A stretch of DNA of 64,000 nt from Azospirillum picis (GTDB lineage Bacteria; Pseudomonadota; Alphaproteobacteria; Azospirillales; Azospirillaceae). Below the pieces are notes generated by a model. It had not been told where the DNA came from. It searched no databases and worked only from the letters and a program-made list of their open reading frames with translations. Both the position numbers and the translations under genes were made by a program. Shown here piece after piece: positions 10,460 to 19,715 of this stretch (positions are counted from its first letter, which is position 1; every line of letters begins with the position of its first letter). The stretch lies in NCBI RefSeq assembly GCF_017876115.1, contig NZ_JAGINO010000028.1:1-64000 (forward strand). The letters are read 5' to 3'.

Positions 10460-10546
10460 ATGACCATGACTGCCGATCCATTGGAAACGGCGCTGCTCCT
10501 GCGGATCGTCGTGATGCTGGGGCTGCTGGTCCTCGGCTTCCTGTAA
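10460..10546 (+). CDS. Putative 28-residue membrane peptide upstream of galM
   Basis: A 28-codon frame starts MTMTADPLETALLLRIV and continues as one hydrophobic helix ending LVLGFL. GAAGG lies about 4 nt before the ATG, and the candidate promoter ends 26 nt upstream, so it would be the first gene of the galM transcript. Its stop is 24 nt before the galM start. It could be a leader peptide, a small membrane protein or chance. Confidence 0.4.
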   Translation: MTMTADPLETALLLRIVVMLGLLVLGFL

Positions 10547-10570
10547 TTCCACAACGCAAGGGTTCCGGCC

Positions 10571-11650
10571 ATGGCGGGCTATTCCGATCTCGATCGCGGG
10601 AATTTCCGCACCACAGTCGACGGCAAGCAGGTGGACCTGTTCACGCTGCGCAGCCGGACCGGCATGGTGGCGCGGATCACCAACTATGGCGCCAAGATCG
10701 AGCAGATCCTGGTGCCTGACCGCCAGGGCGTCCTCGGCGACGTGGTCCAGGGCTATGACGGCATCGATGCGGTCATGCAGGGCCAGCCGTCGATGGGCTC
10801 CTTCATCGGCCGATATTGCGGACGTATTCCCGGAGGCCGCTTCACGCTGGACGGCGTGGCACAACAGGTGGCCGTGAACAGCCCGCCGAACTGCCTGCAT
10901 GGCGGCCAGCGCGGTTCGCGCTTCCGCGTCTTCGACGCCCGTCCGATCGACGATGCCAGCCTGGAGCTGTCCTACGTCTTCCAGGACGGCGAGGAGGGCT
11001 TCCCCGGCACCTTGCCGCTGCGCCTGGTCTACAGCCTCGGCGACGACAACGCGCTGACCATTTCCTGGACCGCGACTGCGGCCGACCGCACCACCGTCGC
11101 CAACTTCACCGACCATACCTTCTTCAACCTGTCCGGCGACGGCGGCTCGTCGATCCTCGACCATGTCGCCACCATTCCCGCCAGCCGCTATCTTTCGCTC
11201 GACGCCAACGGGGTGCCGACCGGGGAGTTGGTCGACGTCGCCGGCACGCCGCACGACTTCCGCGAGCCGGCGGCCTTCGGCGCCCGCATCGGCGCCGATG
11301 ACCGCATGCTGGCGCTCGGCAAGGGCTACGACCTCCACTATGCATCCGACCGGCCGGCCGGCGGCGGCGAGCCGGCCCGCCAGGCGCTGGTCGTTCATCC
11401 CGCCAGCGGCCGGACGCTGGAGGTCCTGTCCACCGAACCCGGCATCCAGCTCTACACCGGCAACGCGCTCGAGGGGAAAACACCGCGCGACCTCGGCAAG
11501 GGCGGCACGCTCTATGGCCGCCACAGCGGCTTCTGCCTGGAGCCGTCGCGGTTCCCCAACGCCGTCAACATCCCGTCCTTTCCTTCGACGGTGCTGCGGC
11601 CCGGCGAAAGCTATGCCGGGTCCATCGTCTACCGTTTCGGCGTGGCGTAA
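10571..11650 (+). CDS. galM: Aldose 1-epimerase (mutarotase)
   Basis: This enzyme interconverts alpha and beta anomers of aldoses such as galactose and glucose in the cytoplasm. At 359 residues it matches the family length. Visible signatures are the N-terminal VARITNYGAKIEQILVPD, the substrate-site NCLHGG around residue 112, the catalytic-His region FTDHTFFNLSG around 180, and the C-terminal STEPGIQLYTGN whose Glu is the usual catalytic base. The ATG at 10571 has AAGGG about 9 nt upstream. Pyruvate kinase follows 38 nt later on the same strand, so the two are probably co-transcribed as carbohydrate-catabolic genes. Confidence 0.92.
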   Translation: MAGYSDLDRGNFRTTVDGKQVDLFTLRSRTGMVARITNYGAKIEQILVPDRQGVLGDVVQGYDGIDAVMQGQPSMGSFIGRYCGRIPGGRFTLDGVAQQVAVNSPPNCLHGGQRGSRFRVFDARPIDDASLELSYVFQDGEEGFPGTLPLRLVYSLGDDNALTISWTATAADRTTVANFTDHTFFNLSGDGGSSILDHVATIPASRYLSLDANGVPTGELVDVAGTPHDFREPAAFGARIGADDRMLALGKGYDLHYASDRPAGGGEPARQALVVHPASGRTLEVLSTEPGIQLYTGNALEGKTPRDLGKGGTLYGRHSGFCLEPSRFPNAVNIPSFPSTVLRPGESYAGSIVYRFGVA

Positions 11651-11688
11651 GGCGCCGGCCGCAACCCTCCTTCGGAGCCTGCCATTCC

Positions 11689-13203
11689 ATGAGCACCGAT
11701 CCCATGACCACCGAGATGCCGATCCGCCGCTACCGGCAGACCAAGATCGTCGCCACCCTCGGCCCCGCCTCCTCGACGCCGGCGATGATCCGCCGCCTGT
11801 TCGAGACCGGCGTCGACGTCTTCCGCCTGAATTTCAGCCACGGCAGCCACGAGGACCATGGCGACCGTCTCCGCGCCATCCGGGCGCTGGAGGCGGAAAC
11901 CGGCCGCCCCATCGCCATCATGGCCGACCTGCAGGGCCCGAAGCTGCGGCTCGGACGCTTCGCCGATGGGCCGGTCGCGCTGGCACCCGGCCAGCTCTTC
12001 CGCCTCGACCTGTCGGATGAGCCGGGCAACGCCCGTCGGGTCGGCATGCCGCACCCCGAGATCTTCGCCGCCCTCGTGCCGGATGCCGAGCTCCTGCTCG
12101 ACGACGGCAAGGTGCGGCTGCGGGTGACCGCCTGCGGCCCAGACTACGCCGAGACGGTGGTGGTCTCCGGCACGCGCCTGTCCGACCGCAAGGGCGTCAA
12201 CGTGCCGGGGGTGGTGCTGCCGCTCTCGCCGCTGACGGAAAAGGATCGCAGGGACTTGGCCTTCGCCCTCGACCAAGGGGTGGACTGGGTGGCGCTCAGC
12301 TTCGTCCAGCGGCCGGAGGACGTGGCGGAAGCGCGACGGCTGATCGCCGGCCGTGCCGCCCTGCTGTCGAAGCTGGAGAAGCCCCAGGCGATCCAGCATC
12401 TCGACCATATCGTCGAGCTGTCGGACGGCGTCATGGTCGCACGCGGTGACCTGGGCGTGGAGATGCCGCCGGAGGACGTGCCGTCGTTGCAGAAGCGGAT
12501 CATCCGGTCCGCCCGTGCCGCCGGCAAACCGGTGATCGTCGCCACGCAGATGCTGGAATCGATGATCGGCGCCCCCGCTCCCACGCGGGCCGAGGCGTCC
12601 GACGTGGCGACCGCCGTGTTTGACGGCACCGACGCGGTGATGCTGTCGGCGGAAACCGCCTCGGGCGAGTATCCGGTGGAGGCGGTGTCGATCATGGACC
12701 GCATCGCCCGGCGGGTCGAGAACGACCCGCTCTACCGCGCCATGATGGACGCCCAGCACGCCGACCCGGAGCAGACGGCGTCCGATGCCATCACCGCCGC
12801 GGCCCGGCAGGTCGCCCACACCATCAGCGCGGCGGCAATCGCCACCTACACCACGAGTGGCTCCACCACGCTGCGCGCCGCCCGCGAACGGCCGGAGGTG
12901 CCGATCCTCTGCCTGACCGCAGCCGCCTCGACCGCGCGGAGGCTGGTCCTGGCCTACGGCGTCCACGCCGTGCTGACGGAGGATGTGCAGAACTTTTCCG
13001 ACATGGTGCACAAGGCGTCCCGCCTCGCGCATGTCCATGGCCTGGCCACCGAGGGCCAGCGGCTGGTGATCACCGCCGGCGTCCCCTTCGGCATGCCGGG
13101 CTCGACCAACATCCTGCGCATCGCCTGGGTGGAGGCCCCGGCCCGGCCCGAGCGTCGGCAGGACAGCACGGTCCGGCAGCCCCGCGAACTGGCGGACGCC
13201 TGA
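11689..13203 (+). CDS. pyk: Pyruvate kinase
   Basis: The enzyme makes pyruvate and ATP from phosphoenolpyruvate and ADP, the last step of glycolysis and the Entner-Doudoroff pathway. The 504-residue product has the N-terminal KIVATLGPASS, NFSHGSHEDH, IMADLQGPKLRLG, the barrel motif DGVMVARGDLGVEMP around 245-260 with the Mg/K-binding acidic residues, VIVATQMLESMI, and a C-terminal allosteric-type domain with TTSGSTTLRAARERP. The last 20 residues form a polar tail beyond the normal fold. Starts at 11689 and 11704 are both possible. It follows galM closely. Confidence 0.95.
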   Translation: MSTDPMTTEMPIRRYRQTKIVATLGPASSTPAMIRRLFETGVDVFRLNFSHGSHEDHGDRLRAIRALEAETGRPIAIMADLQGPKLRLGRFADGPVALAPGQLFRLDLSDEPGNARRVGMPHPEIFAALVPDAELLLDDGKVRLRVTACGPDYAETVVVSGTRLSDRKGVNVPGVVLPLSPLTEKDRRDLAFALDQGVDWVALSFVQRPEDVAEARRLIAGRAALLSKLEKPQAIQHLDHIVELSDGVMVARGDLGVEMPPEDVPSLQKRIIRSARAAGKPVIVATQMLESMIGAPAPTRAEASDVATAVFDGTDAVMLSAETASGEYPVEAVSIMDRIARRVENDPLYRAMMDAQHADPEQTASDAITAAARQVAHTISAAAIATYTTSGSTTLRAARERPEVPILCLTAAASTARRLVLAYGVHAVLTEDVQNFSDMVHKASRLAHVHGLATEGQRLVITAGVPFGMPGSTNILRIAWVEAPARPERRQDSTVRQPRELADA

Positions 13204-13381
13204 CCTCCACCGGCACGGCCCGCTCCCGCGGGTCGTGCCGCCGCCTGCGTCGCTCCCGACCATCGTTCCCGGCCATCGCCTCGGACAACCGCCTTCCGGC
13301 CGCATCGGCGCAACGCCGTCCGGCCCCGGCTGTTCTGATGAGGGCCCGTGTTCCCCCAAGGGCCAGATCCGGAGAGAGACC

Positions 13382-13726
13382 ATGGCAAAGACCACCACCG
13401 ACCACGACGAGATCCGTCGCTGGGCCGAAAACCATGGCGGCAAGCCCGCCGTCGTCCGCAGCACCCATGACGAGGGCAAGGAAGGCGGCGGGAGAAGCGG
13501 CCGCAGCCGCAAGACCGGGGTCGGCCTGCTGCGCCTGATGTTCCCGAAGGCGCGGCAGTCGCACCACGATGAATTGGAAGAGATCGGGTGGGAGGCGTTC
13601 TTCAAGCAGTTCGAGGAAGCGAAACTCGCGCTGCTGTACGAAGAGGACTCCAATTTCAACAAGCTGGTCGGTCGTGAAACCGCCGAAAAGCGCGACCACG
13701 GCGACAACAAGGCCGCCCGGCATTGA
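13382..13726 (+). CDS. Small conserved protein (114 aa), unknown role
   Basis: The product begins MAKTTTDHDEIRRWAENHGG, followed by KPAVVRSTH and later LEEIGWEAFFKQFEEAKLALLYEE. This arrangement recurs in a family of small bacterial proteins that are often mislabelled as glucan branching enzymes; that attribution is from memory. A strong GGAGAGA ribosome site lies just before the ATG at 13382, which sets the start against longer frames. The protein is soluble and highly charged. The Arg/Gly/Ser linker in the middle looks disordered. No function can be assigned. Confidence 0.75.
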   Translation: MAKTTTDHDEIRRWAENHGGKPAVVRSTHDEGKEGGGRSGRSRKTGVGLLRLMFPKARQSHHDELEEIGWEAFFKQFEEAKLALLYEEDSNFNKLVGRETAEKRDHGDNKAARH

Positions 13727-13778
13727 ACGAGGCCGGCCCCGCGGCTTGGTAAGGCGGCGGCCTCGGCAGGCGGAAGGA

Positions 13779-14807
13779 TCAGGCTCTCAACCGCCGCAGC
13801 CAGTCCGGAAACCCGCCGTCGATGCCACCATCGGTCCCGGCGTCGCCTGCCGCGGTCCCTCCGGCTCCCGCAAGGCGCGCACCGTAAGCCCCGGCGCGCG
13901 CCTCCGACGGGGTGCAGCCGAACGCCCGGCGGAAAGCGCGGCTGAAGTGCGCCTCGCTGCCGAAGCCGAAGGAGAAGGCGATCTCACCGATCCGGCGCGG
14001 GTCGGCGGCATCGGACAGGCACTCGCGGACGCGAAGGAGGCGGCGCCCCAGGATATAGCGGGCGACCCCCTGGTGCGGTTCGAACAGCGTGTACAGCGCC
14101 GAACGCGACAGCCCCAGGGCCAGACACAGCCGGTCGGCCGACAGGCAGGGATCCGTCAGGTTCGCATCGATGTAGCGCCGGGCCTGCATCATCAAGGTGG
14201 CCGCGATCTGCGGCCTTGCCTGCACGAGCGCGTCGTGGCTGGGAGCGAGGCAGGCCGCGACCATGTCGCGGATGGCGCGCGCGACCTGCGGCGCCTCCCC
14301 GGTCGTCGCCGATTGCACGGCGCCGGCAAGCGACCTCATGTGGTCGGCCAGCAGCCGTCCCATCACGCCGCCCGGCCGCGTCCCGTGCAGGGCGTCGGCC
14401 CGCGGCAGCATGCCTGTCATGATGTCGCGCGGAATGATGATGCAGGCGCCATCCAGCCGCATCGGCGGCAGGTTGATCGGCTGCCCCATGTCCTTGACCA
14501 GGATTTCGTCCGCCGGATTGCCGGCCACGCCGGCACTGTCCAGCCGTACGATGAAATGGTCCATATGGTCGGAGCGGATCTTGCCTGGCGACCGGTGATA
14601 GGACAACGCGTCCACATCCATCGTCCCGACGATGAGCGGGCCGAGATGCGCGCTGGTCGCCGTACCGGAAAAGCGCCGACGCGCCTCCTGCCCCATCGTG
14701 GGGATCTCGTAGACCGTGGTCATCGCCTCCCGCCAAGCGCCGAAGCGCTCGTTCTCGGGCAGGAAACTGGTCGAGAAGCGCCGGAACGGTACGGTCTGGG
14801 TGGCCAA
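13779..14807 (-). CDS. AraC-family transcriptional regulator
   Basis: The 342-residue protein has a C-terminal AraC-type double helix-turn-helix of about 100 residues: the first helix pair is in LCLALGLSRSALYTLFE, the second in IGEIAFSFGFGSEAHFSRAF, and it ends with FGCTPSEARA. The N-terminal part (about 1-210) resembles the cupin-like AraC_binding_2 sensor domain of feast/famine and virulence regulators. The ligand is unknown. It is transcribed towards the small gene at 13382 and is divergent from the gene at 15065, so it may control that gene; this is inference. Confidence 0.88.
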   Translation of the reverse strand: MATQTVPFRRFSTSFLPENERFGAWREAMTTVYEIPTMGQEARRRFSGTATSAHLGPLIVGTMDVDALSYHRSPGKIRSDHMDHFIVRLDSAGVAGNPADEILVKDMGQPINLPPMRLDGACIIIPRDIMTGMLPRADALHGTRPGGVMGRLLADHMRSLAGAVQSATTGEAPQVARAIRDMVAACLAPSHDALVQARPQIAATLMMQARRYIDANLTDPCLSADRLCLALGLSRSALYTLFEPHQGVARYILGRRLLRVRECLSDAADPRRIGEIAFSFGFGSEAHFSRAFRRAFGCTPSEARAGAYGARLAGAGGTAAGDAGTDGGIDGGFPDWLRRLRA

Positions 14808-15064
14808 GGAACGATCCAGCCTTGTTCAGTATACCAACTTATTTCCCGATCCCGGCCCAACCGTCAAGGTCCGCGCCGTCAGGTCGGCAACGGCGGCTTC
14901 CCTATGCGGGATGCCGGCGCCATCGGAGCGAACGTGCCGAACAGGCAAGGAAAATTCCATTTCCCCACTTGTGAGATCTTGATCTGCCAAGGCTTCGGCG
15001 TTACTGCGGGTCGACGGTGTGTCCAACGGAGGGCGATCACGGTGGATGAAGGACTGGCGGAATA

Positions 15065-15379
15065 ATGGAAGTCATACTCAAAGCCAATACCGAGAACATT
15101 CTGTCAGTGGACGAGACGCGGGCTCTCGCCGCGTATATTCAAGCTCTTCAGCAACGGCTGGAAAAGGCTGAGGCGGAAGTCGCAGCGTTGAACGACGCCG
15201 TCAGCAGCGCCAACCAACGGGCCCACGAAGCAGATGCCGCGGCCATCCGCATCCGTGCCGCACTAGGCTGGGCAATTGCCGAACTCACTGGCGTCCTAAC
15301 CAGCAAGATGGAGGATGGCGAGCCCATTGTCCCCGAAAATATCGAGGGGAAGGTACAAGAGCACGATCCCAGAAGCTGA
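15065..15379 (+). CDS. Small coiled-coil protein, unknown
   Basis: The frame gives 104 residues with no strong family match. The central region (about 25-60) has heptad-like spacing in ALQQRLEKAEAEVAALND, so a coiled coil is likely. The C-terminus is acidic. A GGCGGAATA stretch precedes the ATG at 15065, a weak ribosome site. Composition is balanced, unlike the shadow frames around it. It is divergent from the AraC regulator. Confidence 0.5.
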   Translation: MEVILKANTENILSVDETRALAAYIQALQQRLEKAEAEVAALNDAVSSANQRAHEADAAAIRIRAALGWAIAELTGVLTSKMEDGEPIVPENIEGKVQEHDPRS

Positions 15380-16536
15380 CAGGTCATAGAAAAATATGGC
15401 CAAGCAACGCTCTTTCCTGTGCCACAGCTTGCAGATTTGCTTTCTCCACTCCGCCTCAACCCAAACGGCGTGCCTTGGCTCTTGCGATGGTTTGCTCATC
15501 ATCACCCGGAGCGGGGAGAGTCAATACGATTGCCCGAGAGGTTGCCAACCTTTCGATGCGACCCGACTTTGCTTTGGTAACATGGGGAACGCCTACCATC
15601 AGGCTCAAAACCCTATGCGCAGCATATGAGTCAAATCCTCAACGCCAATGCAGCCGCGACATAAAGTTCGCCGACATCTCTATGAATACTCTGTGGAATT
15701 TGTAGCCTTTGGAAGAAGTTGCATTCTCTGAAGTATTAATCTTTTCTTCTTCAATATCTCCTGCATTCTCCCATATCTAAGAGCGCCTATCAAAACCCCG
15801 ATCTGACATGTTGAAGCCGTTGATCTTCCTCAGCCTCAGTCCGGTTTTGATCCGCACTCTAAGGCTCTATGAAGACCATCATATTGCCAACGATTCTCGC
15901 AAAAGACCCCGCAACATGATGCAATTTTCGCTATTCTGTTCCTTAACAGAATACAGTCGGCATAAATACCATCAATTCCCCCCATAGAGATTTCATTAAA
16001 TTTTCATGTGCTATGGCGGCGTTACGTAAAATCGGGATGCGATTTGCGCCACTTTTTTTATGACAGAAATTCGCATCTTACAAAGATCACCTGCCGCAGA
16101 AAGGTACGGTTCCAGACTGCCAGCAAAGCCCGTCACTCTCCCCGCCGCAGCTTATCCTTGGCCGCACTGGCAGCGCTCGCGCCCATCCAGTAGAACACCA
16201 AGGCGGCGGCCATTCGTGGTCAGCACCCCAGCATCAGCGAGGCGTTCGGATCCGCTTGCGCGGCCGGCGCCAACAGGACGCAGTACAGCACGATGCCGAA
16301 GGTAACCAGCACCACGAGCGGATCAGCGGCGCCCCCCCCCAAGGCGATCCGGCTGCCGGCCTTCGCCAGTTCAACCGTCTGCAAGCGGGTGCTCCGCATA
16401 GTGCGACGTTCATCACCTTCAGTTTAGTAAGATCACCGAACCACATGCTTCAGGTGGTCACATTTCGTCACACAAGGCAGCATCTCGATTCGCTATTCAA
16501 TAGTATCATTCATGTTAGTTATCTAGATGAACGATG
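15380..16536. other. AT-rich non-coding stretch
   Basis: Base composition drops well below the flanking genes from about 15.4 kb onward. The only gene-like sign is a degraded membrane-protein remnant on the minus strand near 16.14-16.41 kb. Otherwise there are scattered TAT and TTAAT patches and no frame of convincing composition. It probably marks the edge of transferred DNA carrying the RTX gene. Confidence 0.45.
16135..16410 (-). pseudogene. Possible remnant of a small phage/GTA holin-like membrane protein
   Basis: On the minus strand three short pieces in shifted frames read like one small membrane protein: TVELAKAGSRIALGGG, then LVVLVTFGIVLYCVLLAPAAQ, then ALVFYWMGASAASAAKDKL ending at a stop near 16136. 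The frame is lost at a run of nine C residues near 16332-16340 and again after LMLGC. The alternation of hydrophobic helices with a polar tail resembles three-TM holins of gene-transfer agents, but this is a weak pattern match by eye. Confidence 0.3.
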
Positions 16537-16587
16537 TGCCGCCTCCCTTAGGAGGCGGCAAGATTCACGCTATACTTTATTAGGGGA
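16537..16587 (+). promoter_or_regulatory. Perfect inverted repeat, TATACT box and ribosome site before the RTX gene
   Basis: TGCCGCCTCC and GGAGGCGGCA (about 16537-16546 and 16551-16560) flank a CTTA loop in a 10-bp perfect inverted repeat. A TATACT box (about 16571-16576) and an AGGGGA ribosome site (about 16582-16587) precede the GTG start at 16594. No T run follows the hairpin, so an operator or RNA structure is more likely than a terminator. If TATACT is the -10 box, the repeat overlaps the -35 position, as a repressor or activator site would. Confidence 0.4.
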
Positions 16588-16593
16588 ATAACC

Positions 16594-18816
16594 GTGTCGG
16601 CAGCTCTAACACATCTCTATTCTTTTGTTAGCGGCAATACCCTAATAATGGATTATGATGTCGATGTAAGTACTACTAATCCGCCGGCCGCAAGCGCCTT
16701 TACTGTTAAAGAATCTGGAAATGTAATTCCTGTTGTTGGAGTTGGGCTTTCCGGTAAGAAAGTTACATTAACTTTACAATCTGCAGTTACTTCAGGATCT
16801 GAAGTTACTGTCGCATATACGGATCCGAGCGCGGGGAATGACACGAACGCCATTCAGGATACCAGTGGACACGATGCAGATTCACTCCCAGATACCTCTG
16901 TGGATAATCCAACCATCGATATAAAAAGTAATGCATTTACGCCACTACTAATACCTCTTCATGGCTATACCGGGCAAGTCTTTACGGCTACAGGCACGAA
17001 CCTTGATTCCGCAACTATATCCTTTCGATCTCCGATTCTTTCTCCACCTGTTAATTTCCGAGTTCTTCTTGTTGGATTGAACAAAAATGGCGATCAATAC
17101 AATCCATCGGGCGTTCTTTCAGAGAGCGGTATTATTAATCCGGAGATAAATCTTTCCGAAACGCAAAATCTTAGAACGGAATTTAACTATTCTGGCCTTG
17201 TAATAGGTGAGCAATATGCTGTTGTCATTGACGGCGTTGATGGAATTAACGTCGTAGGAAACACCACTTTTACGTCCGCAAATACGTACAGCGGCGGGTT
17301 TTTAATAACTTACAACCACTCCGGTAACGCGACGAGAGCTGATGACTTCACGGCAAACTGGACTGAGGATCTCACGGCCGATCTTGGCGTGAGGCTGACT
17401 ATGTCGGGTGGCAGCAACCCTTCTTCGCCTCCTCCTTCATCTCCTCCCAGCACCGACACCAGCAGCACGGTCGACGGAGTGACGGTCAACTCCAGTCTGG
17501 TATACAACGGCGACGGCACAGCCTCGACCATTCTCAAAGTACCGGTGGTCACCACGGAGCGCAGTGAGAGCGTCGGCAACAATGCCGTTGCCGACATCCC
17601 GCTGGCGAGCAGCGGCGGCAGCACGGTGCTGACGGCGCAACTGCCGGCCGGCTACGGCCTGACCGCCAGCGGCTCGGCAACGCCCAAGGCCGCTGGCAGT
17701 TCGCTCACCGACTTGATCCGCGAGATCAAGGCCCACACGACGGCGGGCTCGACCGACCAAGCCCAGCTTACCGGCGGCGGCTCCGGCTTCCTCCAGGGGC
17801 TGTCGGCCGACACCCCGTTGCTCGTCCAGACCATCTCGCCAAGCGTCGCCTTCCGCAGCACAACGGCGCCAGCCTCCCCATTGGTCATCAGCGGCACCCC
17901 GGCTGCGGCCGGCGGCCCGCAGACCGCCCTGGTGATCGACGGCCGCGGCCTGCCGACCGGCAGCACCATCCAGCTCCAGAACGTCGACTTCGCCGCGGTG
18001 ATCGGCGCGGTGACGGTGACCGGCGGCGACGGCTCGCAGACGGTGTGGGGCGACGGCGCCAACCAGACCATCCTCCTGGGCGCCGACGACGACACCCTGC
18101 ATGGCGGCGGTGGTGACGACTTCATCGGCTCCAAGACCGGCAACGACGTGCTCTACGGCGACGACGGCAACGACACGGTGCAGGGTGGCGAGGAGCAGGA
18201 CCGGCTCTTTGGCAACACCGGCAGCGACCTGCTGTTCGGCAATACCGGCGCCGACACGCTGTTCGGCGGCCAGGGCGAGGACCTGCTCCACGGCGGGCGC
18301 GACGACGACCGGCTGTCGGGCGACCTCGGGGCCGACACGCTGAACGGCGACCAAGGCAATGACGTGCTCATTGGCGGTCTCGGCGACGGCAGCCTGGCCG
18401 ATGCCGGCGGCGACCTGCTGCTCGGCAACAGCGGTGCGGACCTGCTGTTCGGCAATGCCGGGGCCGACACGCTCTATGGCGGGCAGGATGCCGACACGCT
18501 GTTCGGCGGTCTGGGTGATGACCTGCTGTTCGGCGACCTCGGCGACGACGTGCTGGCCGGCGACCGCGGCGCCGACACGCTGAGTGGCGGGGCGGGGGCC
18601 GACCTGTTCGTCTTCGCAAGCGGCAGCGGCAAGGACGTGATCACCGACTTCAACGCCGCCGAGGGCGACCGGCTGCGGCTGGCCGACGGCCAGGGTTACA
18701 GCCTGCGCAGCGACGGTGCCGGCAATGCGGTGATCGTCTTCTCCACCGAGGACGAGGTGGTGCTGCGCGGCATCAGCCAAGCACAGGTCCAGGCCGGCTG
18801 GTTCATGGGCGCCTAA
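16594..18816 (+). CDS. RTX (haemolysin-type calcium-binding) secreted protein
   Basis: The 740-residue product has no Sec signal and is probably exported by a type I secretion system. Residues about 1-110 resemble a SwmB-type immunoglobulin-like module (FTVKESGN...VTVAYTDPSAGND). Residues 110-300 are a second beta-rich region, followed by a Ser/Pro linker and another beta domain. From about residue 490 to 675 there are many RTX nonapeptides of GGxGxDxL type, such as GGLGDDLLFGDLGDD, which bind Ca2+ outside the cell. The last 60 residues are the acidic/hydrophobic secretion tail (DVITDF...). Start is GTG with AGGGGA upstream. The first 800 nt are AT-rich and the rest GC-rich, so the gene looks chimeric. 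No ABC/MFP transporter genes are adjacent. Confidence 0.85.
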   Translation: MSAALTHLYSFVSGNTLIMDYDVDVSTTNPPAASAFTVKESGNVIPVVGVGLSGKKVTLTLQSAVTSGSEVTVAYTDPSAGNDTNAIQDTSGHDADSLPDTSVDNPTIDIKSNAFTPLLIPLHGYTGQVFTATGTNLDSATISFRSPILSPPVNFRVLLVGLNKNGDQYNPSGVLSESGIINPEINLSETQNLRTEFNYSGLVIGEQYAVVIDGVDGINVVGNTTFTSANTYSGGFLITYNHSGNATRADDFTANWTEDLTADLGVRLTMSGGSNPSSPPPSSPPSTDTSSTVDGVTVNSSLVYNGDGTASTILKVPVVTTERSESVGNNAVADIPLASSGGSTVLTAQLPAGYGLTASGSATPKAAGSSLTDLIREIKAHTTAGSTDQAQLTGGGSGFLQGLSADTPLLVQTISPSVAFRSTTAPASPLVISGTPAAAGGPQTALVIDGRGLPTGSTIQLQNVDFAAVIGAVTVTGGDGSQTVWGDGANQTILLGADDDTLHGGGGDDFIGSKTGNDVLYGDDGNDTVQGGEEQDRLFGNTGSDLLFGNTGADTLFGGQGEDLLHGGRDDDRLSGDLGADTLNGDQGNDVLIGGLGDGSLADAGGDLLLGNSGADLLFGNAGADTLYGGQDADTLFGGLGDDLLFGDLGDDVLAGDRGADTLSGGAGADLFVFASGSGKDVITDFNAAEGDRLRLADGQGYSLRSDGAGNAVIVFSTEDEVVLRGISQAQVQAGWFMGA

Positions 18817-18854
18817 AGCCTTGTAAAGGCGGGAAATTTTTACAAAACGCTTTG

Positions 18855-18884
18855 AAAGGCCACCTCGGTTAGAGGTGGCCTTTT
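18855..18884 (+). terminator. Rho-independent terminator of the RTX gene
   Basis: A 12-bp perfect stem, AAAGGCCACCTC paired with GAGGTGGCCTTT around a five-base loop, is followed by a T run. It lies about 40 nt after the RTX stop and is the clearest terminator in the window. Confidence 0.85.
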
Positions 18885-18969
18885 CGATTTACCGCCGCAG
18901 CAGCCGCCTGTCCTTGATCGCGCTGAGGGTCACCACGCCACACCCTTGACCTTCTCGAAGGTCCGGTAG

Positions 18970-19701
18970 GCACCCAGGCACCTCACCGAGGGCGGCATTG
19001 TCGTCCTGCCGCCAATTCCGAAGGACGCGCAACCCATTCTGACGCGCAAGCAGGCGGCCAAGCTGCTCTGGACTGCTTGGCGCCGCCACCAGACTTGGCG
19101 GCGCCATTATTTCCAGCACGAGAAAGGCGGCGAACTGATCGGCAATCTATATCTGCCGCTGTTCAATCTGATCGGGCTCTATCATGGAGCTCGGAAAGAA
19201 GCGACCCTCAGCCTTCGATAGCAGCCGAACACCGAGGGAAGATATGTCGGCCTCGACCGGGGCTTCATCGACTTCAACCCGGTCAGCCGGGTGCAATCGA
19301 GGAAGAGGCGGGTCCGATTGCCTGATTACCTGATTGCCGCGCGGCTTCTGCCCTGGGTCCGCATCGCCAGAAAAATCACGCGACAATGTGCGATCGCGTG
19401 CAATGGCATGCCGATCACCGACGTGAAGACGTCCTTTACCACGGCGACGAAGGTGGCTGGATTGCTGGGAGTGCATCCGTACACCCTGCGGCATGCCTGC
19501 GTGACTTTGCTGCCGCGCGACGGCCTGGATGTGTGGCAGGTCAGCGGATTCGTCGGCATATCTCCGCAAACGGTCCAGCAGGTCTACGGACATCACGCGC
19601 CCGAACCCATGGCCGAGGCGACGACGCATGGCGCGGTCGGGTGGATACAGAAATTTTCACAAGGGCCAAAACGAAAAGGGCCTAGCCGCGGCAACGGCTA
19701 A
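18970..19701 (+). pseudogene. Broken tyrosine-recombinase (phage integrase), C-terminal part
   Basis: One reading frame contains the remains of a site-specific integrase: LTRKQAAKLLW, then LIGLYHGARKEATLSLR with the first catalytic Arg, GFIDFNPVSR, and the C-terminal HPYTLRHACVTLL and VYGHHAP blocks. An in-frame TAG sits after LSLR where Trp is usual, and another stop lies at about 18967. The N-terminal arm and core-binding domains are missing. It ends next to a tRNA 3' fragment, the usual place for an integrase gene relative to its attachment site, so it is probably the relic of an earlier integrated element. Confidence 0.7.
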
Positions 19702-19707
19702 GCCCTT
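19668..19707 (-). terminator. Terminator reading leftward from the tRNA fragment
   Basis: The stem halves AAGGGC-TAGCCG and CGGCTA-GCCCTT each carry one unpaired base and enclose a six-base loop. On the minus strand the stem is followed by TTTTCGTTTT. It lies just downstream of the tRNA 3' end, as a native tRNA terminator would, and sits inside the 3' end of the integrase relic. Confidence 0.6.
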
Positions 19708-19715
19708 GAATTCGT

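Noticed and set aside
11629-13710. 693-aa minus-strand frame over pyk
   Set aside because: Shadow of pyruvate kinase and the following small gene; no domain, no ribosome site.
15396-15705. Frames after the coiled-coil gene
   Set aside because: Short, Cys/Ser-rich or without start signals; AT-rich intergenic DNA is a better reading.
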